A stretch of DNA of 9,457 bases. Origin: Micavibrio sp. (GTDB lineage: Bacteria; Pseudomonadota; Alphaproteobacteria; Micavibrionales; Micavibrionaceae). The notes below the pieces were generated by a model. That model was not told where the DNA came from. It ran no database searches and saw nothing but the letters and a program-made list of their open reading frames with translations. The stretch covers positions 1-9,457 of the forward strand of contig JAPJRC010000079.1 of NCBI GenBank assembly GCA_030824805.1. Reading direction: 5' to 3'. The first letter of the stretch is position 1, and each line of letters opens with the position of its first letter. The translations under genes were made by a program, and so were the position numbers. Shown one piece after another: positions 1-5,302 of the stretch.

Positions 1-109
1 GTGTAACGGATGTGAAAAAGTTCCGTATCAAAACTGTAACAATTTATTTACATATTTTATAGATTGGCGGTTTTCTGCGGTTTTTTGCGTTACGGTTATG
101 ACACAAATG
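1..109. other. left-edge non-coding stretch
   Basis: I see no credible gene here. The stretch is AT-rich up to about position 60, then carries a G/T-rich run containing the first copy of a 17-bp repeat (64-80). A short plus-strand reading frame starts at 64, but its product has no recognisable features and it reads through the hairpin at 110-140, so I treat it as chance. The stretch may be the 3' trailer of a plus-strand gene lying to the left of the window. Confidence 0.4.
64..80 (+). repeat. 17-bp direct repeat, copy 1
   Basis: The sequence TTGGCGGTTTTCTGCGG is present here and again, identical and in the same orientation, at 3306-3322. The flanking bases differ, so the identity is exactly 17 bp. 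The two copies bracket the unknown gene pair, the regulator/CDPS-like operon and dusB. The role is unknown: it could be a shared promoter or operator element, a remnant of an attachment site, or chance in G/T-rich DNA. Confidence 0.5.
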
Positions 110-140
110 AAAACCCGCCTTGGGGATGGCGGATTTTTTT
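110..140. terminator. Rho-independent terminator, possibly bidirectional
   Basis: A CCGCC/GGCGG stem extended by A/T pairs encloses an eight-base loop (TTGGGGAT). Seven T residues follow on the plus strand (134-140) and four T residues follow on the minus strand. It lies 29 bp past the stop codon of the minus-strand gene at 391-170, so it can end that operon. The longer T-run points the other way and would suit a plus-strand transcript entering from the left edge. Confidence 0.7.
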
Positions 141-169
141 ACTCTTTTGTGTGAGGGGAGAGAGCAAAT

Positions 170-391
170 TTATAGAATCTGTGCGTTGTCGTTGGCTTTG
201 GACGTGGTGCGCAACTGAACGGCAAAATCAAGCGCCACTTCCATATCCCTGAATGGCACACCGTCCATGATTGGATAAAGATACTTCTCTTTCGGATGGT
301 ATTTCGCGACATCTATCATTTTTGCTAGAAACGATTGAAAGCGCTTGTCGTATATATCTTTGTCTTCACGTTTCAGGTTTGCAATGTTCAT
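170..391 (-). CDS. small hypothetical protein, 73 aa
   Basis: I do not recognise the family. The product is short, charged and probably cytoplasmic: the N-terminal half is rich in Lys, Arg and Asp, the middle has a Tyr-His-Pro-Lys-Glu-Lys stretch, and no signal peptide or membrane segment is visible. The ATG at 391 is preceded by an AGGA ribosome binding site about five bases upstream. Only six bases separate it from the stop of the upstream gene at 398, so the ribosome binding site overlaps the end of that gene and the two are almost certainly co-transcribed and perhaps translationally coupled. The hairpin at 110-140 could end the transcript. Being real is supported by the ribosome binding site and tight spacing; the function is unknown. 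Confidence 0.65.
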   Translation of the reverse strand: MNIANLKREDKDIYDKRFQSFLAKMIDVAKYHPKEKYLYPIMDGVPFRDMEVALDFAVQLRTTSKANDNAQIL

Positions 392-397
392 GCTGTC

Positions 398-820
398 CTA
401 CGCTCTCTGTGCTATGGCGTATGATTGGGATTGCGCCGTGCCGATGTTCATACACGCCATCGCTTCGCGGTACATGGCGAAATAGGATTTGTTGGCGTTG
501 CGGTAAAGCTTGATGGCGTCTTCGCATTGACGTTGCAGATAGACACCTTCCAATTGAACAAGGTTCTTCGAGAACAGGCTCTTTGTTTGTGTCCTGCGGA
601 ATTCCTTCAGGCGCCAGACGGCCATCATAGCCTGCGCGCGGTATCTTTCCTGGAGTTCGGACATCGCCTTTACATCCATGTAATCAGGGGCCTTCGCGGT
701 GCTGCCGGATTTGCGGAGGCGGTCGGCAATATCTTGTGCCACGGCCGGTCCGTATTGTTTTTCCAGATCGTCCTGCAGCTGCTGGATGTCAGAATTTTCT
801 TTGTTATCAAAGCGATACAT
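398..820 (-). CDS. hypothetical helical protein, 140 aa
   Basis: I do not recognise the family. The product is predicted largely helical from its composition: an N-terminal Gln/Asp/Leu-rich stretch (about residues 10-40) and a central Arg/Gln/Leu-rich stretch (about 50-90) look like amphipathic helices or a short coiled coil. No signal peptide, membrane segment or catalytic motif is visible. The frame stays open upstream to 871, but I choose the ATG at 820 because AGGGGAA (827-833) sits six bases before it, whereas the upstream start has no such site and would add a low-quality N-terminus. It is the first gene of a two-gene minus-strand operon with the 73-aa gene, and divergent from the XRE/CDPS-like operon with a 117-bp AT-rich region between them, so the two operons may share regulation. 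Confidence 0.65.
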   Translation of the reverse strand: MYRFDNKENSDIQQLQDDLEKQYGPAVAQDIADRLRKSGSTAKAPDYMDVKAMSELQERYRAQAMMAVWRLKEFRRTQTKSLFSKNLVQLEGVYLQRQCEDAIKLYRNANKSYFAMYREAMACMNIGTAQSQSYAIAQRA

Positions 821-826
821 ATTTAT

Positions 827-833
827 TTCCCCT
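827..833 (-). promoter_or_regulatory. ribosome binding site that fixes the start at 820
   Basis: The minus strand reads AGGGGAA, six bases before the ATG at 820. This purine-rich site supports the internal ATG over the in-frame start 51 bases upstream at 871. Confidence 0.65.
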
Positions 834-893
834 ACACTGACGTTTCGTTGTTGGAGGATATAAATATACATAAAGTATTAATAAATCGTTAAA

Positions 894-912
894 AATAAAC
901 ATTGAATTTATT
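894..912. promoter_or_regulatory. candidate operator, imperfectly distinctive inverted repeat
   Basis: The arms AATAAA and TTTATT are separated by seven bases (CATTGAA). The right arm overlaps the last base of the proposed -35 element at 902-907, a position where a bound repressor would block RNA polymerase. The adjacent XRE regulator is the obvious candidate to bind it. The arms are only six A/T bases in an AT-rich region, so chance is a real alternative. Confidence 0.3.
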
Positions 913-929
913 AGAATAGTCATTATAAC
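902..929 (+). promoter_or_regulatory. sigma70-type promoter for the XRE/CDPS-like operon
   Basis: TTGAAT at 902-907 and TATAAC at 924-929 are separated by 16 bp, a good match to a housekeeping promoter. Transcription would be expected to start six to nine bases after the -10 box, at about 935-938, which is the ATG of the regulator gene. The minus strand reads TATAAT at 922-927, overlapping the -10 box, so a divergent promoter for the gene at 820 may overlap here, although I see no good -35 element for it. Confidence 0.55.
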
Positions 930-937
930 TACTTTCT

Positions 938-1585
938 ATGGATTTTGCCGGAAAAATTCGCTCAGGCAGAGCTTATTTGGGATGGACGCAGGAAAAACTG
1001 GCGGACCAGGCAGATCTGTCTTTTCAGGGAATCCAGAAAATCGAACGTGGGGAAACACAGCCAACAGCAAGGACGCAAGCCAAGATCGTCCGCGCTTTTG
1101 AGAAGCATGGCGTTATTTTCACGGCACGTGGAATAGAATTCGAAGAATTCCCGATAATCTTCATTGAAGGCAACACACACGAGACATGTTACATGCAGCT
1201 CTTGCAGGATGCATTTGAGCATCTGCAGGAACATAAAAACAAAGAACTTCTTATCATGTATGCCGATGACAAAGTGTCGCCGCCATCTGTAAACGATATG
1301 TACAGAAAAATGCGCGCTGCGGGTGTCAGGATGCGGCAGCTTATTCAGGAAGATAATACTTACATTATCGGTCCTTTGAACGAATACAGATACATCCCCA
1401 AGGCATTTTTTATTAACCGCGTAACTCTTATCTATGGCGACAGGATTGCGACAGAAACGGCGAACTTCAACCGCGCCATTATCAAAGTGGATCCCGTCAA
1501 TGCGGAGATACAAAGAAACACGTTCAATATGCTTTGGAGTATTCTGAAGCAGCCTACTGTGAGCACTTCTGATGAAAAATTCTAA
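938..1585 (+). CDS. XRE-family HTH transcriptional regulator with C-terminal sensor-like domain
   Basis: This is a probable DNA-binding regulator of its own operon. The N-terminus is a Cro/C1-type helix-turn-helix: a helix with Arg-Ala-Tyr-Leu-Gly-Trp, then TQEKLADQA (17-25) and a recognition helix near 28-36 ending in IERGE (35-39). Residues about 70-205 form a second, larger domain with a long amphipathic helix, a strand LLIMYAD, and a YIP...LIYGDRIA segment followed by a helix ending in FNMLW. This resembles effector domains of TrmB/PLD-like regulators, but that comparison is by eye. The ATG at 938 is fixed because the helix-turn-helix starts at once. No ribosome binding site precedes it and the predicted promoter ends nine bases upstream, implying a leaderless mRNA, as known for lambda cI from PRM. 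It overlaps the CDPS-like gene by 14 bp, indicating one operon and coupled translation. Confidence 0.85.
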   Translation: MDFAGKIRSGRAYLGWTQEKLADQADLSFQGIQKIERGETQPTARTQAKIVRAFEKHGVIFTARGIEFEEFPIIFIEGNTHETCYMQLLQDAFEHLQEHKNKELLIMYADDKVSPPSVNDMYRKMRAAGVRMRQLIQEDNTYIIGPLNEYRYIPKAFFINRVTLIYGDRIATETANFNRAIIKVDPVNAEIQRNTFNMLWSILKQPTVSTSDEKF

Positions 1586-2312
1586 TCATCAATATCCTGC
1601 CCAAACAGGCGTGTATTCGGTCAAAGTCAAGAATGGCCGAGGCTGGGATATATATAACACAGCACGTCTGCAGATCAGCGTCGGTCAGGAGTATCACGAG
1701 GGCGAAAAATTCAAGGCCACCATCGATTGGGCCAGACACAGATTCAAGAAAGTTGTTGTTTGCGTCAACGATACCTTGCAAAGATTCAATTATCTTTATC
1801 AGGATGGATCTTCTGAGTCAGATGCCTTCAACAAGGCCGAAGCTGCGGGCCGGGAATGGGTGGAGCGTAACCTTTCTATCATTCGCAGCGCGCAGAATTT
1901 TGAAATCCACAGATGGGAAGATTGGCGCAGAAACCCTGAATTCGCCTATGAATATGAACACGTTCAGAACCTGTATAATAAAGATCCCTACATAAAGGAT
2001 ATGGTCAATCACGAGGTGCTGAATTTCTGGAAACGCCGTATCGTCAAAGACGACGGCAAAGTCGGATATACTTTTGCGTCATTCCAGAAAGCGTCTACCG
2101 CTTATCTTCTCGAAGAAATAGCGGTATTCTTTTTAATGTTCCGCCGTGATGAGGCCGCCGATGTATATCCGGGTTCCGTTTTGTTGCCTTGTCTGTTGGG
2201 TCAAAGATATTGCCATGGGTTAAAATACAATCTTTTGGGTGGCCGCGCATTCACGCGCATAGATTTTGCAAGGAATGTTTCTGTAAATCTCGATGAACGT
2301 ATATCGGTATAG
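1572..2312 (+). CDS. tRNA-dependent cyclodipeptide synthase (CDPS) family protein, divergent
   Basis: CDPSs take two aminoacyl-tRNAs and join the amino acids into a cyclic dipeptide (diketopiperazine), using a Ser as acyl carrier. This 246-aa product is the usual length (AlbC has 239). From memory of AlbC the match is collinear: ISVGQ (35-39) for ISAGN, putting S36 at the catalytic Ser37; then a Trp-Ala-x-x-x-Phe helix, a VVVCVND strand, KDPYIKDMV (137-145), and YLLEEIAVF (178-186) for YVLAEAPLF, giving Y178 and E182, the AlbC residues that bind the aminoacyl moiety. PGSVLLPC (200-207) aligns with PSSVLCYH, so the Tyr-His or Tyr-Pro pair that defines the NYH and XYP subfamilies is replaced by Pro-Cys, and the residue-40 equivalent is Gln39. 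The ATG overlaps the regulator gene by 14 bp with no strong ribosome binding site, suggesting translational coupling. No oxidase, P450 or methyltransferase lies beside it. Family membership is fairly sure; activity and product are unknown. Confidence 0.75.
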   Translation: MKNSNHQYPAQTGVYSVKVKNGRGWDIYNTARLQISVGQEYHEGEKFKATIDWARHRFKKVVVCVNDTLQRFNYLYQDGSSESDAFNKAEAAGREWVERNLSIIRSAQNFEIHRWEDWRRNPEFAYEYEHVQNLYNKDPYIKDMVNHEVLNFWKRRIVKDDGKVGYTFASFQKASTAYLLEEIAVFFLMFRRDEAADVYPGSVLLPCLLGQRYCHGLKYNLLGGRAFTRIDFARNVSVNLDERISV

Positions 2313-2324
2313 GACGAGCGTTGA

Positions 2325-3293
2325 TTAATATCCAAAAAAGCCAGCAATAGCGTTTTTAACATCACCAGAATTTTGCATTCCGTTGATGCGTGTGCGGAAT
2401 GCATCGGAACCTTCCATATCCTTGCAATACCAGCCTATGTGTTTTCTTGCCACGGCAACGCCTCCATACTCGCCGTAATGCGCGATAATATCTTCATAGT
2501 GGCCCAAAATGATATCGCACATCGCTTTGTTGTCTGGTGCGGAAGATGCTATCCCTGTCTTGAAATAATCCATGATCGAACGCGTAATCCATGGCTTTCC
2601 GTAGCTTGCGCGTCCCACCATAACACCCTGTGCGCCTGATTGCGCGAGCGCCTGATCGGCATCTTCCGCTCCACCTATATCACCATTGACGATAACGGGA
2701 ATTGATACCGCTTCTGTCACAGCACGCACCGCGGCCCAATCGGCTGTTCCGTTGTATAGCTGGTTGCGCGTACGGCCATGCACAGTGATCATCTGCGCGC
2801 CAACATTTTCCGCAGCCTTTGCGATTCTGGGTGCGTTTATGGACATTTCATCCCAGCCCAAGCGCATTTTCACGGTGACAGGAACATCCACCGCGTTTAC
2901 CACCGCTTCCATGATCCGTTCTGCCAACGCTTCATCGCGCATGAGCGCGGATCCGGCAAAATTGTTGACCACCTTTTTAACGGGGCATCCGAAATTGATA
3001 TCGATGAGCGTGGCGCCGCGGCCGGCACTGATGCGGGCGGCTTCAGCCATGGTTTCCGGATCGCATCCGGCAAGCTGCACGGTAATCGGAAACTCATCGC
3101 CGAATGCTGAAACGGAAGAGGGATCCCGCTTGTATTGTTCGATCATAGGGCGGCTTGCAATCATCTCGGAATAAACAAGCCCTGCGCCGTGCCGTTTGAC
3201 AAGACGGCGAAACGGCAAATCGGTCACGCCCGACATAGGCGCGAGAAACACGGGATATTCAATCGTAACTGGGCCGATTGTAAGAGGTCTCAT
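2325..3293 (-). CDS. dusB: tRNA-dihydrouridine synthase, DusB type
   Basis: This flavoenzyme reduces uridines in the D-loop of tRNA to dihydrouridine with FMN and NADPH, in the cytoplasm. From the chosen start the product is 322 aa, the size of E. coli DusB (about 321). The TIM-barrel motifs appear in order: LAPMSGVTD (17-25), Tyr-Ser-Glu-Met (41-44), the catalytic-loop motif NFGCPVKKV with catalytic Cys103, then VKMRLGWD, VHGRTR, VNGDIGG and GRASYGKPW, followed by the helical C-terminal tRNA-binding domain. The frame is open to a TTG at 3344, but the family normally begins just before LTIGPVTI, so I use the ATG at 3293; no good ribosome binding site precedes either one. The gene ends 12 bp from the convergent CDPS-like gene with no terminator between them. 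In many alphaproteobacteria dusB sits upstream of ntrBC; here it does not. Confidence 0.93.
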   Translation of the reverse strand: MRPLTIGPVTIEYPVFLAPMSGVTDLPFRRLVKRHGAGLVYSEMIASRPMIEQYKRDPSSVSAFGDEFPITVQLAGCDPETMAEAARISAGRGATLIDINFGCPVKKVVNNFAGSALMRDEALAERIMEAVVNAVDVPVTVKMRLGWDEMSINAPRIAKAAENVGAQMITVHGRTRNQLYNGTADWAAVRAVTEAVSIPVIVNGDIGGAEDADQALAQSGAQGVMVGRASYGKPWITRSIMDYFKTGIASSAPDNKAMCDIILGHYEDIIAHYGEYGGVAVARKHIGWYCKDMEGSDAFRTRINGMQNSGDVKNAIAGFFGY

Positions 3294-3305
3294 AAATGTC
3301 AGTTT

Positions 3306-3322
3306 TTGGCGGTTTTCTGCGG
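3306..3322 (+). repeat. 17-bp direct repeat, copy 2
   Basis: This is the second exact copy of TTGGCGGTTTTCTGCGG, matching 64-80. It lies in the dusB upstream region, between the divergent starts of dusB (3293) and the small gene at 3396. Its first six bases could also be read as a weak plus-strand -35 box (TTGGCG, 3306-3311) with TATTGA at 3329-3334 after a 17-bp spacer, so a promoter role is possible. Confidence 0.5.
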
Positions 3323-3383
3323 CTACACTATTGAAAATGCGCAAAGATGTCGATGATGTTCTAGATTAACCCATGTTTTTATG

Positions 3384-3389
3384 AGAGGA
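3384..3389 (+). promoter_or_regulatory. ribosome binding site that fixes the start at 3396
   Basis: AGAGGA lies six bases before the ATG at 3396. It falls just after an in-frame ATG at 3381, which has no such site, so the shorter reading is preferred. Confidence 0.7.
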
Positions 3390-3395
3390 TTCCAT

Positions 3396-3635
3396 ATGTT
3401 TAAAAAATGCCATGACCATCTTGAATCCGTCCATGAAAGCTATTGGCAGCATCTATGTTTCGCTGCTGGCGTGGGTGTGAAGCTGATATTTGCTGGAATT
3501 GCGGTAATTCTTCACGGTGTCTGCCCCGCCGTATTTCAATACACAGGCAGCCGTACGATCTTTTCGTTGGCCGATAACATGAAATCCCGCCAGACAAACA
3601 CCGGCACAAAAAGCCAGATTTCCCATGACCAATAA
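3396..3635 (+). CDS. small DUF6356-like membrane protein, 79 aa
   Basis: The product resembles a short alphaproteobacterial family of unknown function (DUF6356). Features that fit are an N-terminal His-x-x-Ser-Val-x-x-Ser/Thr-Tyr-x-x-His pattern (HLESVHESYWQH, residues 8-19), one hydrophobic segment at about residues 20-45 able to cross the membrane, and a Gly-Ser-Arg-Thr-Ile motif followed by a Leu-Ala-x-x-Met-x-x-Arg tail. No catalytic motif is visible. The start is the ATG at 3396, supported by AGAGGA six bases upstream. The 3' end overlaps the oxidoreductase gene by 11 bp, so the two are co-transcribed and likely coupled; the small protein might help place the flavoprotein at the membrane, which is inference. 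The family assignment is from memory of the sequence pattern. Confidence 0.75.
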   Translation: MFKKCHDHLESVHESYWQHLCFAAGVGVKLIFAGIAVILHGVCPAVFQYTGSRTIFSLADNMKSRQTNTGTKSQISHDQ

Positions 3636-4815
3636 AAAACTCGCCGTCATCGGCGGTGGCGCTTCCGCTGCGCTTTTGCTCGGCCATCTCGCGGATTATG
3701 ATTCAGCCAAAGATATTACGGTCGATATTTATGACCGCACCGGACGTTTCGCGCGCGGCGTTGCCTATTCCACAGAACATGATTGCCATCTTCTCAACGT
3801 GCGCGTATCCAATATGAGCGCGTATCAGGAGGACAAAGAACATTTTGCGGAATGGGCCGCACTGCAAGGCTACGGGCCTTTGGATTTTGTGCCGCGAAAA
3901 AAATACGGCGAATATTTACAAAGCGTTCTCAGCAATGCACGTCAGATTATCAACACGGAACTTATAGAAGACGATGTTCTATCTAGCCAAAAGTCTGGCA
4001 GACATTACGCAATAGAGACGGCTTCACACGGCATAAAAAAATACGACCATGTGGTTCTTGCCAGCGGGAACGTGCGGCCTTTGCATCCCAAAGTGGATGG
4101 GGTCGTCAGTTCCTATTACGATGATCCCTGGTGTGCCGATTTCAAAAAAATCCTGGCAGCAAAAGAAGTGGCTCTCATAGGCAGCGGGCTTACGGCTGTC
4201 GATATGGTGCTTGCATTGCATGCGAAAGGCTATGCAGGAAAAATACTGATCTTTTCGCGCAATTCCTTGTTGCCCGCTCCGCATGTCATGCCTGTTCCTT
4301 TCCAGCCTTTCCTGAACAAGGACGAGGAGCGCCAATCGCCGCTACAACTTTTACGCCTTATCCGCCATACGGTCCAAAATGCCGATGTACCCTGGCAATC
4401 CGTAATCGACAGTCTTCGCGCCAGCACGAACACAATCTGGCAAAACTGGAGCGAAACGGAACGCAGACAATTCAGCCGCAGATTGATGACCTTCTGGAAC
4501 ATCCATCGCCATCGAATGGCACCGGAAATTGCAGAGATTGTAAAACGGTTGCACAATGACAGGCAGTTGGTGCTGGTTAAAAGCGGCGTCAATTCAATTT
4601 CAAGCGGTGCGGGAGCGGTTGTTAACACCAAGACAGGGGCCTATCCCGTCGGCGCTGTTATCAATTGTCTTGGATATCGTTATGATGAATCTGGTCGAGA
4701 CTTCGAGGTCAGTCACAGGATAGGGCCTGCAAATTTTGGAACGTTGTTCGAAACCACCGCTATTCCTGAAATTCGCGCACAGGCGTACGCCATAACCCAG
4801 AAAATCGCGCAATAA
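3625..4815 (+). CDS. FAD/NAD(P)-binding oxidoreductase (COG4529-like)
   Basis: This is a 396-aa flavoprotein of the type annotated as FAD/NAD(P)-binding protein or COG4529, with no defined substrate. An N-terminal dinucleotide fold is seen as VIGGGASAALLLGHL (8-22) with an acidic strand end (VDIYDRT), followed by the family pattern Gly-Val-Ala-Tyr-Ser-Thr and LLNVRVSNMSA. A strand VVLASG precedes a second Rossmann motif, ALIGSGLTAVDM (about 183-194), and the C-terminal part has VINCLGYRYD, the usual third FAD-contact strand. No signal peptide or membrane segment is visible. Its 5' end overlaps the DUF6356-like gene by 11 bp, and its stop abuts the terminator at 4816. Oxidation of a small molecule is likely; it is not of the cyclodipeptide oxidase type, and dusB separates it from the CDPS-like gene, so I do not link them functionally. 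Confidence 0.82.
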   Translation: MTNKKLAVIGGGASAALLLGHLADYDSAKDITVDIYDRTGRFARGVAYSTEHDCHLLNVRVSNMSAYQEDKEHFAEWAALQGYGPLDFVPRKKYGEYLQSVLSNARQIINTELIEDDVLSSQKSGRHYAIETASHGIKKYDHVVLASGNVRPLHPKVDGVVSSYYDDPWCADFKKILAAKEVALIGSGLTAVDMVLALHAKGYAGKILIFSRNSLLPAPHVMPVPFQPFLNKDEERQSPLQLLRLIRHTVQNADVPWQSVIDSLRASTNTIWQNWSETERRQFSRRLMTFWNIHRHRMAPEIAEIVKRLHNDRQLVLVKSGVNSISSGAGAVVNTKTGAYPVGAVINCLGYRYDESGRDFEVSHRIGPANFGTLFETTAIPEIRAQAYAITQKIAQ

Positions 4816-4841
4816 AAAAGCCGGGCTTATGCCCGGCTTTT
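4816..4841. terminator. bidirectional Rho-independent terminator
   Basis: A perfect GCCGGGC/GCCCGGC stem extended by four A-T pairs encloses the loop TTAT. It is followed by four T residues on the plus strand and six on the minus strand. It starts directly after the stop codon of the plus-strand oxidoreductase gene and lies 14 bp past the stop of the convergent lipoprotein gene, so it can end both operons. Confidence 0.92.
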
Positions 4842-4855
4842 AAAATCATTCAATA

Positions 4856-5284
4856 TTATGGCGACGGTGTTACAGGCTGGCCTGCGTTACGTCCTTCGGA
4901 CTGAGGGACCGTTACAACGACGCAGTTTTCAAGGCTGGCTGTGCCATCTTCTCTTCTGCGCGCGACGCAACGCTGTACACCAGTGTTCGCCAAAGCTTCA
5001 CGAACGCGCACTGCCGATTTCTTGATCTCGGGGTTCGTTTCTTCAAGCGTGAGCATGCCTGTTGCACGAACGCCGGGATCATCCGTCGCCAGCATCTGGC
5101 CTGCGGCATTGTTTACGCCGCAGGTACGGTTATAGCTGAGGCTTTGTGCGCTTGCGATACCGATGTTGAAGCCGCTGCCTTCCGAGCATTGGCCGCCTAC
5201 GGGTATTCTCGTCGCACAGCCGGATGCCAGAAGGCCTACGCCCACAGCAAACGCCGCATTTCTAAAAGGTTTCGAAAGCAACAT
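4856..5284 (-). CDS. small Cys-rich lipoprotein, 142 aa
   Basis: The product is a predicted lipoprotein: after a short Lys/Arg-containing N-terminus and a hydrophobic stretch (about residues 9-21) comes a lipobox, Leu-Ala-Ser-Gly-Cys, so the mature protein would be lipid-anchored in the cell envelope. The mature part has four further Cys residues, probably two disulfides, including Cys-Ser-Glu-Gly-Ser-Gly-Phe-Asn-Ile-Gly-Ile...Arg-Thr-Cys. A similar pattern occurs in the neighbouring secreted protein. The frame stays open to a GTG at 5293, but AAGGG (5293-5297) sits eight bases before the ATG at 5284, which I use. The gene starts 18 bp after the end of the upstream gene, so it is the second gene of that operon and is closed by the terminator at 4816-4841. 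I do not recognise the family. Confidence 0.82.
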   Translation of the reverse strand: MLLSKPFRNAAFAVGVGLLASGCATRIPVGGQCSEGSGFNIGIASAQSLSYNRTCGVNNAAGQMLATDDPGVRATGMLTLEETNPEIKKSAVRVREALANTGVQRCVARRREDGTASLENCVVVTVPQSEGRNAGQPVTPSP

Positions 5285-5292
5285 CACACACA

Positions 5293-5297
5293 CCCTT
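5293..5297 (-). promoter_or_regulatory. ribosome binding site that fixes the start at 5284
   Basis: The minus strand reads AAGGG, eight bases before the ATG at 5284. It overlaps the GTG alternative start at 5293, which argues against that start. Confidence 0.6.
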
Positions 5298-5302
5298 GTT
5301 GC

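Noticed and set aside
425..892. 155-codon plus-strand frame opposite the 140-aa gene
   Set aside because: It has no ribosome binding site or recognisable motif. The minus-strand gene has a good ribosome binding site and a tightly spaced downstream partner.
962..1513. 183-codon minus-strand frame opposite the XRE regulator
   Set aside because: The plus strand encodes a clear helix-turn-helix protein; the antisense product has no sensible composition.
3294..3344. Upstream TTG start for dusB adding 17 residues
   Set aside because: The family begins close to the LTIGPVTI segment and the extension has no family character. The TTG also lacks a ribosome binding site.
3625..4815. FAD oxidoreductase as a cyclodipeptide-tailoring enzyme
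   Set aside because: It is of the COG4529-like type, not a cyclodipeptide oxidase, and it is separated from the CDPS-like gene by the oppositely oriented dusB.
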